A stretch of DNA of 64,000 nt. Origin: Streptomyces echinoruber (GTDB taxonomy: Bacteria > Actinomycetota > Actinomycetes > Streptomycetales > Streptomycetaceae). Numbering within the stretch: the stretch's first letter is position 1; every line of letters begins with the position of its first letter. The stretch is taken from positions 1-64,000 of the forward strand of contig NZ_BMWH01000002.1 of NCBI RefSeq assembly GCF_014651135.1, given 5' to 3'. Shown here piece after piece: positions 37,367 to 47,496 of the stretch. Below the pieces are notes generated by a model. That model was given only the letters and a program-made list of their open reading frames with translations, had not been told where the DNA came from and did not search any database. The position numbers and the translations under genes were made by a program.

Positions 37367-37764
37367 ATCCCGATCTGTCGTGGGCGCTGAACGACGTGCT
37401 GGAAGTGCGTGGTGCCCGCCACGCGATCCTCGTCGCCGCGGACGGCCTGCTGATGCAGCGGTCGGACAGCATCGGCCGGGACGACGCCGAGAAGAACGCG
37501 GCGGCCATGAGCTCCATGCAGTCCCTCAGCCGCGCGGTCGCCGGCTTCGTCGGGGCCGGGCAGGGCCTGTGGAAGCAGACCCTGATCGAGTACGACGGGG
37601 GCTGGATCTTCCTCATCGCCGCGGGCAGCGGCGCCTACCTGGCCGTCTCCACCGCCCTGGACGTCGACATGGAGGCCATGTCGTTCCGCATGCAGAAGAC
37701 GGTGAGCGCGCTGGGCAAGGTGCTGAGCGCGGCCCCCCGCCGGACCGCTGGTGCCGACGCATGA
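37363..37764 (+). CDS. cvnB: Conservon roadblock/LC7 protein CvnB
   Basis: 133 aa. GTG 37363 overlaps the cvnA stop (GTGA) with CAGGAG just ahead, so it is translationally coupled. The roadblock/LC7 fold is shown by LNDVLEVRGARHAILVAADGLLMQ and the mid-domain LIEYDGGWIFLIAAGSGAYLAV. In bacteria such proteins act as regulators of Ras-like GTPases. Here the partner is the CvnD GTPase two genes on. Overlaps cvnC by 4 bp. Confidence 0.93.
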   Translation: MNPDLSWALNDVLEVRGARHAILVAADGLLMQRSDSIGRDDAEKNAAAMSSMQSLSRAVAGFVGAGQGLWKQTLIEYDGGWIFLIAAGSGAYLAVSTALDVDMEAMSFRMQKTVSALGKVLSAAPRRTAGADA

Positions 37765-38135
37765 CCACGCCCGGCGAGGAAGCACCGGTCACCAGCGACT
37801 TCGTCCGCTCCTACGTCATCACCGGCGGCCGCCGGCTGCCCTCGGCGGACGAGCTGTCGCTGCACACGCTGGTCACCATCGCCCCGGACCGGACGCTCCC
37901 GCTGGGCGCCGGCCCCGAGGTGCGGGCCATCTGGGAGCTGTGCGCGGGCGGCTACCTGTCCGTGGCCGAGGTGGCCGCCCACCTGTCCCTGCCGGTCGGC
38001 GTGGCCCGGCTGCTGCTGACCGATTTATTCGAACAGGGGCACCTCCTGCGCCGCGCCGAGCCACCGCGCGCCCAGCACGTTGACCGAGCGACCCTCGAGA
38101 AGGTTCTGCATGGACTCGAATCCCTCATCGGCTGA
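37761..38135 (+). CDS. cvnC: Conservon DUF742 protein CvnC
   Basis: 124 aa. ATG 37761 overlaps the cvnB stop (ATGA). DUF742 features are VRSYVITGGRRLPSADELSLHTLV, a winged-helix-like segment LCAGGYLSVAEVAAHLSLPVGVARLLL, and LFEQGHLLRRA. It probably acts as a DNA- or protein-binding adaptor in the membrane-associated conservon complex. Its last 26 bp overlap cvnD. Confidence 0.93.
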   Translation: MTTPGEEAPVTSDFVRSYVITGGRRLPSADELSLHTLVTIAPDRTLPLGAGPEVRAIWELCAGGYLSVAEVAAHLSLPVGVARLLLTDLFEQGHLLRRAEPPRAQHVDRATLEKVLHGLESLIG

Positions 38136-38736
38136 GCCCCCGGGGCCGGCCACGGCACCGCGGCAGGACGGCTCCATCTACGTCTCCAGCGCGGTGACCA
38201 CCGCGGCGAAGATCCTCGTGGTGGGCCACTTCGCCGTCGGCAAGACGACGTTCATCGGCTCGCTGTCGGAGATCACCCCGCTGCGCACCGAGGAGAAGAT
38301 GACGCAGGCGTCGGTGTACGTGGACGACCTGCGCGGGGTGACGGACAAGACCACCACCACCGTGGCCCTCGACTTCGGCCGCCTCACCCTGCACGACGAC
38401 CTCGTGCTGTACCTGTTCGGCACGCCGGGCCAGCAACGCTTCATGCAACTGTGGGAGGACATGGCCCGCGGCGCCCTGGGCGCGCTGCTGCTGGTCGACC
38501 CGGCCCGGCTGGAGGAGACCTTCCCCGTCATCGACCTGATCGACGAGTACGGCCTGGAGTACGCCGTCGCCGTCAACACCTTCGACCAGGACCGCCACTA
38601 CGAGGAGACCGAGATCCGCGAGGCGCTCGACCTGCTCCCGGACACGCCGGTGGTCCACTGCGACGCCCGCGACCCCAAGTCCTCCGGCCGGGCGCTGATC
38701 GCGCTCGTCCGCCACCTGCTCGACCGCGCGGCCTGA
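38110..38736 (+). CDS. cvnD: Conservon Ras-like GTPase CvnD
   Basis: 208 aa. ATG 38110 lies inside the end of cvnC with GAAGG at 38099. P-loop GHFAVGKTTFIG (Lys45), switch-II/G3 LYLFGTPGQQRF and nucleotide-specificity region VAVNTFDQDRHY. Conservons assemble CvnA-D into a heterotrimeric-G-protein-like membrane complex that influences aerial growth and secondary metabolism. The next P450 gene belongs to the same unit in known conservons. Confidence 0.93.
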   Translation: MDSNPSSAEPPGPATAPRQDGSIYVSSAVTTAAKILVVGHFAVGKTTFIGSLSEITPLRTEEKMTQASVYVDDLRGVTDKTTTTVALDFGRLTLHDDLVLYLFGTPGQQRFMQLWEDMARGALGALLLVDPARLEETFPVIDLIDEYGLEYAVAVNTFDQDRHYEETEIREALDLLPDTPVVHCDARDPKSSGRALIALVRHLLDRAA

Positions 38737-38970
38737 CCCCGGCCGCGCACCCCCGCTCCGGCGTCCCGCACGGACCCGGCCCGGATGCGCACCGGCCGTT
38801 GGACCGGCAGCTTCCCGAGGAGCCCCACGGCCCCTCGCCCCGCACGGTCCCGAGGTCCGCGGGGCCCCGCACCCCGATGGCCCCGGACCCGCACGGCCCC
38901 GGCCACCCGCACGGCCTCGGGCCCGCCCCGTGCCCGGACGCCCGCCCCCGAACGTTAAGGAAACCCGCCC

Positions 38971-40326
38971 ATGGACCCCCAGCAGACGGCCGCCACCGCC
39001 GGCGCCAGATGCCCGATGCACGACGCGGCCTTCGCCGCCGACCCGCGGCAGGTCTACGACCGGCTGCGCGCCCACGGCCCGGCCGGCCCCGTCGAACTCG
39101 CCCCCGGAGTGGAGGCCACCCTCGTCGTCCAGCACGAGATGGCGCTGCGGGTGCTGCAGAACCCGACGCTGTTCTCCCGGGACGCCCGCCGCTGGGCCGC
39201 CCTGAACGAGGGCCGCGTCGCCCCGGACAGCCCCGTGCTGCCGATGATGGCCTACCGGCCCAACTGCCTGTTCACCGACGGCGCCGTCCACCTGAGACTG
39301 CGCAAGGCCGTCACCGACAGCCTCGGCCGGCTCAACATCAGCCGCATCCGCCGCGACGTGGAGCCGATCGCCGACTACCTGATCGACCGGTTCAGCGAAC
39401 TCGGCCGCGCCGACCTCCTCAACGACTACGCCAAGCTGCTGCCGCTGCTGCTGTTCAACAAGCTCTTCGGCTGCCCCGCCGACATCGGCGACACCCTCAC
39501 CAGCGCCATGTCCGCCATCTTCGACGGCAAAGACGCCCTGCGCGCCAACGAGGAGCTCACCGCCTGTCTGATGGAGCTCATCGCGCTCAAGCGCCGGCAG
39601 CCCGGCGACGACGTCACCTCCTGGCTCATCCAGCACCCCGCCGGCCTCAACGACGAGGAGCTCAAGGACCAGCTGGTGATGCTGATGGGCGCCGGCGTGG
39701 AACCCGAGCGCAACCTCATCGGCAACGCCCTGCTCCTGCTGCTGTCCCAGGAGTCCGCCGGTGCCTCCGGCCGCGGCTCGGGCCTGCTGGTGGAGGAGGC
39801 CCTCGACCACGTCCTGTGGAACGACCCGCCCATCGCCAACTACGCCACCCACTACCCGGTGCAGGACGTCGACCTCGGCGGGGTGGTCGCCGAGGCGAAC
39901 ACCCCGGTCGTCATCAGCTTCGCGGGCGCCAACAGCGACCCCGCGCTCGCCGAGGCCCGCCGCGCCCGCAGCCGGGGCGCCCACCTCGCCTGGGGCGCCG
40001 GCGCGCACTCCTGCCCGGCCAAGGACCCGGCCCAGGTGATCGCCGTCACCGCGATCGAGAAGCTCCTCAACGCGCTGCCCGACCTCACCCTGGCCGTGCC
40101 GGAGAAGGAGCTGGAGTGGCGCCCGGGCCCCTTCCACCGCGCCCTGGCCACCCTGCCCGTGCGGTTCAGCCCCAGCCCGGCCACCCGCCTCGCCGCGGCC
40201 GCGCAGCACCGCGTGGACCGCCCGGCCGCCGACCGGCCGGCCCCGGTCGCACCGGCCCCGTCGGCACGGAACGAGTCGCGCCGCAAGGGATTCTGGAGCA
40301 CGTTCCTGGACCTGTTCCGCGTCTGA
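38971..40326 (+). CDS. CYP157-like cytochrome P450 lacking the ExxR motif
   Basis: 451 aa. ATG 38971 with AAGGAAA upstream, 234 bp after cvnD. The haem loop is WGAGAHSC348PAK; the Cys ligand is kept but Phe and the following Gly are replaced. In the K-helix the normally invariant ExxR reads HVLW (280-283) within LDHVLWNDPP. In the I-helix the acid-alcohol pair is AGVEPE (241-246), without the conserved Thr. Loss of ExxR is the known mark of the CYP157 family, which sits beside conservons in S. coelicolor. Monooxygenase activity is doubtful; a regulatory or chaperone-like role is possible. A C-terminal basic/amphipathic tail (RRKGFWSTFLDLFRV) could touch the membrane. Confidence 0.85.
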   Translation: MDPQQTAATAGARCPMHDAAFAADPRQVYDRLRAHGPAGPVELAPGVEATLVVQHEMALRVLQNPTLFSRDARRWAALNEGRVAPDSPVLPMMAYRPNCLFTDGAVHLRLRKAVTDSLGRLNISRIRRDVEPIADYLIDRFSELGRADLLNDYAKLLPLLLFNKLFGCPADIGDTLTSAMSAIFDGKDALRANEELTACLMELIALKRRQPGDDVTSWLIQHPAGLNDEELKDQLVMLMGAGVEPERNLIGNALLLLLSQESAGASGRGSGLLVEEALDHVLWNDPPIANYATHYPVQDVDLGGVVAEANTPVVISFAGANSDPALAEARRARSRGAHLAWGAGAHSCPAKDPAQVIAVTAIEKLLNALPDLTLAVPEKELEWRPGPFHRALATLPVRFSPSPATRLAAAAQHRVDRPAADRPAPVAPAPSARNESRRKGFWSTFLDLFRV

Positions 40327-40459
40327 GACCGCTCAGCGGCCGCTCCACGGCCGTTCGGCGACACACCACGGCCGCGACACGGCCGCTCGGCGACCGAACC
40401 ACGGCCGAACCACGGCCGCTCGGCGATCGCGTCACGGCCGTGCCGCGGCCTCCCACGAC

Positions 40460-40498
40460 GTCCAACCAAGCCGTCCAACCAAGCCGTCCAACCAAGCC
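40460..40498 (+). repeat. Three perfect 13-bp tandem repeats between the P450 genes
   Basis: GTCCAACCAAGCC occurs at 40460, 40473 and 40486. Preceding DNA (40335-40440) is also repetitive, with variants of CACGGCCGCTCGGCGA. Confidence 0.9.
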
Positions 40499-40632
40499 CT
40501 CCGGCAACACTACTGACGGCCCGTCATTCATACGGCATGTGACGGGAGCAACACCCAGCGCCGACATGGAAGGGGAGAGGGGAAGGGTAGATTCCGCCGG
40601 TAACGGTAGCGCCCAGCCAAAAGGAGCTTCGC

Positions 40633-41895
40633 GTGACCGCCGTTGGCGACATAAGCGGCACCACCACCGACCGCAGAGCCGTCATCTCCCTTCTCCGCCG
40701 CCTGCGTTCCCCACAGGGACAGGCCGACCCCCTCCCCGTCTGGGCGGAGCTGCGCGCCCTCGGTGACGTCGTACCCGCCCCCTGGGGCGGCTACTTCGTC
40801 ACCGGGTTCGACCTGTGCAACCACGTCCTGCGCAGCCGCGACTGGCTCGTGCCCGACCTGGCCTGGCAGGAACGGCAACCCGACCCCGAGCGCTGGCAGG
40901 CCCCGGCCACCCGGGAGATGAGCCGCAAACTGTCCCGGCTCAACCCGCCCGTGCACACGTGTCAGCGCCGGTCCCTGGGCAACCCCTTCGACCGCCGCAC
41001 CCTCGAGGAACTGCGCCCCCACATCACCGCGCACGTCACCGCCCTCCTGGACGACCTGGAGGCCCGGCTGCGCGCCGACGGCCGCGCCGACTTCGTCACC
41101 ACCGTCGGCGACCGGCTTCCGATCCACACCATCGGGCACTGGCTCGCCATCCCCGAGCACCACTACGACCACATCGTCGACTTCACCCACCGCCAGGTCC
41201 ACGCCCAGGAACTCCTGCCCACCAGGAGCGAACTGGAGATCTCCGCCGGGGCCACCCTGGAGATGCGGGAGTTCTTCACCCGGCTCATCGCCGACCGGCG
41301 CAGGAACCCCGGCAACGATGTCCTCACCGGCTGGATCCACCACTGGGACGCCCAGTACCCGGACGACCGGCGGGCCGCCGACGAGGTGATCTACGACCTC
41401 ACCATGTTCCTGACCATCGCCTCCCTGGAGACGACGGCGACCCTGCTCACCAACGCCGTGTGGTTACTCACCCAGGACCCGGCCCGCGCCGCCTTCCTGC
41501 GCCGCCACCCCGAGCACCTCGACGACGCCATCGACGAGACCCTGCGCTACGACCCGCCCATCCACCTCAACAGCCGCGTCGCCGCCGCCGACACCCTCCT
41601 GGCCGGCATCCCCCTGGCCAAGGACACGATGATCCACGTCCTGTACGGCGCCGCCAACCACGACCCCCGGCGCAACCCCGACCCGCACACCTTCGACATC
41701 CTGCGCAAGGGCGGCCACCTCACCTTCGGCGGCGGCATCCACTACTGTCTCGGCGCCGCCCTCGCCCGCCTGGAGGCCCGCACCCTGCTCACCGAGCTGC
41801 TGAGACGTTTCCCCACCCTGCGCCCCGCCGCGCCCCCCACGTACGCGCCCCGCATGGTGTTCCGGCGCATCACCTCCCTGGACGTGACGACATGA
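40633..41895 (+). CDS. Cytochrome P450 (canonical)
   Basis: 420 aa. GTG 40633 follows AAGGAG by 8 nt, and TAGATT at 40588-40593 may be its own -10 box. All hallmarks are intact: I-helix IASLETTATLL, ExxR as Glu302-x-x-Arg305 in DETLRYDPP, and haem loop FGGGIHYC372LG. The soluble bacterial CYP needs separate ferredoxin and reductase, which are not encoded nearby. The substrate is unknown. Family number cannot be assigned by eye, and it does not obviously look like CYP154, the usual partner of CYP157. It overlaps the enoyl-CoA hydratase gene by 4 bp, so both likely act on one pathway. Confidence 0.9.
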   Translation: MTAVGDISGTTTDRRAVISLLRRLRSPQGQADPLPVWAELRALGDVVPAPWGGYFVTGFDLCNHVLRSRDWLVPDLAWQERQPDPERWQAPATREMSRKLSRLNPPVHTCQRRSLGNPFDRRTLEELRPHITAHVTALLDDLEARLRADGRADFVTTVGDRLPIHTIGHWLAIPEHHYDHIVDFTHRQVHAQELLPTRSELEISAGATLEMREFFTRLIADRRRNPGNDVLTGWIHHWDAQYPDDRRAADEVIYDLTMFLTIASLETTATLLTNAVWLLTQDPARAAFLRRHPEHLDDAIDETLRYDPPIHLNSRVAAADTLLAGIPLAKDTMIHVLYGAANHDPRRNPDPHTFDILRKGGHLTFGGGIHYCLGAALARLEARTLLTELLRRFPTLRPAAPPTYAPRMVFRRITSLDVTT

Positions 41896-42692
41896 CCGCC
41901 CCCGCCCTGACCGACCGGACGCTCCCGACCGACCGGATGCCGAAGACCCTGCACGTCGTGCAGGACGGCCCCGTCCTGCACGTCCGGCTCGACCAGCCCG
42001 AGCACGGCAACGCCGTCACCGACGCGATGCTCGACGACCTGCTCGCCGTCCTCGACGACCAGGACCCCGCCGTCCGGGTCCTGGTGCTGTCCGGCGCCGG
42101 GGACGACTTCTGCCTGGGCGGCGACCGCACCGAGTTCGCCGGCCACCTCGACCACGACCCGGCCGGCGGCGGCATCCGCCTCTCCGGCACCAAGGCGCGG
42201 CGCGTGTGCGACGCCCTGTCCGGCAACCCGGCCGTCACCATCGCCCGGGTCCACGGCAGAGCCGTCGGCGCGGGCCTCGCCCTCGCCCTCGCCTGCGACC
42301 TCAGGGTCGGCGCGGACACCGCCGTCTTCCGCCTGCCCGAACTCGCCCTCGGCCTCCCCGTCGCCTGGGGCGGCCTGCTGCCCCGCCTCCTCAACGAGGT
42401 CGGCGCCGCCCGCGTCCGCGAGCTCGTCCTCACCGGCCGCACCATCACCGCCGAGGAGGCCCTCCACCTGTCCATCCTCCAGAAGGTCACCACCGAAGCC
42501 GACCTCGACGCGGCGGTCACCGCCTGGGCCCGCCCGGTACTGCGCCGCCCGGCCGCCGCCCTGCGCGTGACCAAGGCCCTGCTGCAGTCCCACACCGCCG
42601 CGACCCGCCTGGCCGACGCCTCCCTGCTCGACGGCGAGCTGATGGCGGCCGTGTTCGCCGAGACCCACGGCACACGGCGCGGCGGCGCTTAG
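41892..42692 (+). CDS. Enoyl-CoA hydratase/isomerase family protein
   Basis: 266 aa. ATG 41892 overlaps the P450 stop (ATGA). Crotonase-fold motifs are RLDQPEHGNAVTDAMLDDLL, the first oxyanion segment DFCLGGDRTEF, the second HGRAVGAGLALALACDLRVG, and the acid-bearing LPELALGLPVAWGG. An extra N-terminal stretch of ~20 residues is present. CoA-ester hydration, isomerisation or hydrolysis are all possible in this family. Coupling to a P450 suggests a small tailoring or beta-oxidation-like step attached to the conservon. Confidence 0.85.
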   Translation: MTAPALTDRTLPTDRMPKTLHVVQDGPVLHVRLDQPEHGNAVTDAMLDDLLAVLDDQDPAVRVLVLSGAGDDFCLGGDRTEFAGHLDHDPAGGGIRLSGTKARRVCDALSGNPAVTIARVHGRAVGAGLALALACDLRVGADTAVFRLPELALGLPVAWGGLLPRLLNEVGAARVRELVLTGRTITAEEALHLSILQKVTTEADLDAAVTAWARPVLRRPAAALRVTKALLQSHTAATRLADASLLDGELMAAVFAETHGTRRGGA

Positions 42693-42858
42693 CACACCCC
42701 CGGCACCGGGCCACGGCCGCCCCGCTCCCCACGCGGCGGCCGTGGCCCGCCCCGCACCCGCCGCCGTACCCGCCGCTCCGTACGGCACGGTCAGCCTGGT
42801 CGCTGGCCCGCCCCGCACCCGCCGCCGTACGACGGCACGGGGGCCGCGCGGATCGGGT

Positions 42859-42864
42859 TAGTCT
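42859..42864 (+). promoter_or_regulatory. -10 box ahead of the radical SAM gene
   Basis: TAGTCT 49 nt before ATG 42914. A 27-bp direct repeat of Pro-codon-like sequence lies just upstream (around 42742 and 42802). Confidence 0.4.
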
Positions 42865-42913
42865 GGATGGTCACCCCTGACAGAAGCCGTCCAGCTCAAC
42901 GAAGGTCAGCGAG

Positions 42914-44857
<1,944 letters not shown>

Positions 44858-44951
44858 GTTCCAGGACGCGGAGACGCTGCCTCCGGCGTCGGCCCGGGGC
44901 TCGATCGCGTCAGGACACCGCGGTACGCGCGCACGGTCACGGGCGCACGGT

Positions 44952-44981
44952 CACGGGCGCCCGGTCGACCGGGCGCCCGTG
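44952..44981. terminator. Bidirectional terminator between convergent genes
   Basis: A 30-bp perfect palindrome, 94 bp after the radical SAM gene and 41 bp from the dehydrogenase stop on the other strand. Confidence 0.75.
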
Positions 44982-45022
44982 GGTGGGTGCGCGTGGATGG
45001 GTGCGCGCCGTGGGGTGCGGGG

Positions 45023-46174
45023 TTACGCCGCGAGGGCGTGGCCGGGGTGCAGGACCACCTTCGTGTAGCCCTCGATGCGCTTGTCGAACTTCTCGTACGC
45101 CTGCGGGGCCTCCTCCAGCGGCAGTTCGTGGGAGACCACGAAGCTGGGCTTGGCCCGGCCGGCGATGATCAGGTCGCGCAGCTGGCGGTTGTACCGCTTG
45201 ACGTTGCACTGGCCGGTGCCCATCTGCTGGCCCTTTTCGAACATCCTGCCGATGGACACCAGGAGTTGGCCGTGCTTGGCGTGCTCGTCGGGCGCGCCCG
45301 GGTCGGACGGCACGTACAGGCCCGGCACGCCGAGCATGCCGGTCGGCCGGACCGTCTCGACGAGCGAGTTCAGGACGACCGCGGGCTCCTCGTGGCTGGC
45401 GTCGTGTGCCTGCGCCTGGTAGCCGACCGCGTCGACGCCCTTGTCGGTTCCCTCTCCTCCCGTCTGCTCCTTGATCTGCTCGGCCGGGTCGCCCTGGGTG
45501 AAGTCGATCGGGATGGCGCCGATCTCCTCCGCCTTGGCCAGCCGCTCGGGCACCCGGTCGACGACGAACACCTTCGCCGCGCCGCGCAGCAGCGCCGAGT
45601 AGGCGGCCATCAGGCCCACCGGTCCCGCGCCGTAGACGGCGACGGTCTCGCCCGGGGAGACCTGGGCGAGTTCGCAGCCGTGGTAGCCGGTCGGGAAGAT
45701 GTCGGCGAGCAGCACGAAATCGGTCTCGAACTCGTCACCCGGCGGCAGTTTCAGGCAGTTGAAGTCGGCGTACGGGACGCGCACCCGCTCCGCCTGACCG
45801 CCGAGGAACGGGCCCATCGCCACGTATCCGTAGGCGCCGCCGGCGAAGCCCGGGTTCACCGTCAGGCAGAAACCGGTCTTGCCGGCCAGGCAGTTCTTGC
45901 AGAAACCGCAGGCGACGTTGAAAGGCATCACGACCCGGTCGCCTTCGGACAGGGAGGTCACGCCGGACCCCACCTCCTCGATGATGCCGAGGTTCTCGTG
46001 CCCGAAGACGATGCCCGCCTCGGCCGCTGTGCGGCCTTCGTACATGTGCAGGTCGGAACCGCAGATGGCGGACGACGTGACCCGTACGATCACGTCGTTG
46101 GGGTGCTGGATCTGCGGATCGTCGACCTCCCGCACGGTCACGCTGAAGGGTTTTTCGTAGACGACGGCTTTCAC
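45023..46174 (-). CDS. Zinc-dependent dehydrogenase, glutathione-independent formaldehyde dehydrogenase-like
   Basis: 383 aa. GTG 46174 follows GGAGGTGA by 5 nt, the strongest ribosome-binding site in the window. Catalytic zinc ligands are Cys in SSAICGSDLHMY, His-Glu in FGHENLGIIEEVGSG, and Asp in LLADIFPTGYHG. Structural zinc uses Cys in ACGFCKNCLAGKTGFC. The Rossmann motif is VAVYGAGPVGLMAAY. The region GVDAVGYQAQAHDA and the long loop before RMFEKG resemble NAD-linked FdhA-type formaldehyde/alcohol dehydrogenases. Likely detoxifies aldehydes. It interrupts the usual radical SAM-DUF2344 pairing and reads against it. Confidence 0.88.
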   Translation of the reverse strand: MKAVVYEKPFSVTVREVDDPQIQHPNDVIVRVTSSAICGSDLHMYEGRTAAEAGIVFGHENLGIIEEVGSGVTSLSEGDRVVMPFNVACGFCKNCLAGKTGFCLTVNPGFAGGAYGYVAMGPFLGGQAERVRVPYADFNCLKLPPGDEFETDFVLLADIFPTGYHGCELAQVSPGETVAVYGAGPVGLMAAYSALLRGAAKVFVVDRVPERLAKAEEIGAIPIDFTQGDPAEQIKEQTGGEGTDKGVDAVGYQAQAHDASHEEPAVVLNSLVETVRPTGMLGVPGLYVPSDPGAPDEHAKHGQLLVSIGRMFEKGQQMGTGQCNVKRYNRQLRDLIIAGRAKPSFVVSHELPLEEAPQAYEKFDKRIEGYTKVVLHPGHALAA

Positions 46175-46381
46175 GTGGGTCACCTCCACGTCGAGCGGGT
46201 GGCTGCGGGCGGCGTCGCCGATCGGTTCCGGTCGTTCCCGTCGTTCCCGCAATTCCAGGGAACGACCGTCCCGCACGGGCCGCAACCGTGGCCGGACGGC
46301 GACGCGGGAGGGCGACGGGAGGGCCGTGGGAGGGCCATGGGAGCTGCATCCGGACGGGCTCGCCGAAGCGTCCTGGCGGGT

Positions 46382-47491
46382 ATGGAACTCGACCAGTCCA
46401 CACCGGCGAAGCAGCCGTCGCAGGGGTGTCTCGTCGTCGCGGTCCGGCTGCCCGTGCGGATCGCCGTGTTCGTCCTGGTGCTGCCGGTGCGGGTGGCGTG
46501 GGACGCGGCCGTCGCGGCGGGGCGGTTCGGCCACGACACCGTGCTGCGGCCGGCGGGGCGGGCGCTGCGGCGGCTCGGGCGCGCGCTGGTCGTGCAGCCG
46601 CTGGTGGGGCTGTGGCGGTGTGCCGTCCTGCCGGCGGGACGTCTGCCGGCCCGCCTCGGTCGGGGACTGGCCCGGCTCGGACAGGGGCTGGCCCGGCTCG
46701 GGCACGTGCTGGTGGTCGTGCCGGCGGGGTGGCTGTACCGGTGGGCGCTGACACCCGTCGGCCACGTGCTCGCGTGGGCGGGCCGGGGGATCGCGTGGGT
46801 GGGCCGGGGGCTCGGCGCGGTGCTCGCCGCCGTCGGTCTCGGCCTGTACGCGGCCGGGGCGTGGCTCGGGCGGTACCTGGTCGACGTACCCGCCCGCCGG
46901 CTGTACGCGTGGGTGCTGGCGCCCGTCGGACGGGCCGTCGCCTGGTGTGCGAAGGGGCTCGTGCGGCTGGTGGGTCTGGTGGCCGCCGGTGTCGGGTTCG
47001 TCCTGTACGGGACGCTCCGGGTGCTCGTCGTTCTTCCGCTGCTGGTGCTGTGGCGGTGGGTGCTGGCGCCCGCCGGGCGGCTGCTGGCCGTCGCCGCCCG
47101 CGAGGCGGGGGAGGGGCTGGCGCACGCGTGGCGGGTCGCGGGGCGGGTCTCGCGCGCCGTCGGGCGCCTCCTCGCGACCCTCGCGCGGTGGCTCCTCGTC
47201 GCGCCGCTGAAGTGGGTGTACCTGCACGTGCTGACCCCGGTCGGGCACGTGGTGCGGGACGCGGTGCGGGACATGGTGCTGCGGCCCGCCGCCGAGGCCG
47301 TACGCGCCACGGGCCGTATCGCACGGCAGGCCCTCGCCGCCGCCCGCGGCACCCTGCGGCAGACCCGCGCCGACCTGCGGCGGGCCCTCCTCGGGGAGCC
47401 CCGCGCGCCGGAACGGGCACCGCGCCGGGAACCCACGGCCACCGGTGCACGTACTCTGGAGAGAAGTACGACCGCTCTCACGAAGGACTGA
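46382..47491 (+). CDS. Repetitive hydrophobic/basic protein of unknown function
   Basis: 369 aa from ATG 46382 (MELDQSTPAKQPSQG); ATG 46337 in the same frame would add 15 residues. The chain repeats a module of about 40-50 residues with the landmarks W..VL-P-G (WALTPVGHVLAWAGRG, WVLAPVGRAVAWCAKG, WVLAPAGRLLAVAARE, HVLTPVGHVVRDAVRD). The helices between them are rich in Leu, Val, Trp and Arg. Some are hydrophobic enough to enter membranes, others are amphipathic. It resembles membrane- or lipid-surface-coating repeats more than an enzyme. I recognise no family. It ends 5 bp before the DUF2344 gene, so the two are probably coupled. Confidence 0.6.
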   Translation: MELDQSTPAKQPSQGCLVVAVRLPVRIAVFVLVLPVRVAWDAAVAAGRFGHDTVLRPAGRALRRLGRALVVQPLVGLWRCAVLPAGRLPARLGRGLARLGQGLARLGHVLVVVPAGWLYRWALTPVGHVLAWAGRGIAWVGRGLGAVLAAVGLGLYAAGAWLGRYLVDVPARRLYAWVLAPVGRAVAWCAKGLVRLVGLVAAGVGFVLYGTLRVLVVLPLLVLWRWVLAPAGRLLAVAAREAGEGLAHAWRVAGRVSRAVGRLLATLARWLLVAPLKWVYLHVLTPVGHVVRDAVRDMVLRPAAEAVRATGRIARQALAAARGTLRQTRADLRRALLGEPRAPERAPRREPTATGARTLERSTTALTKD

Positions 47492-47496
47492 CGACA

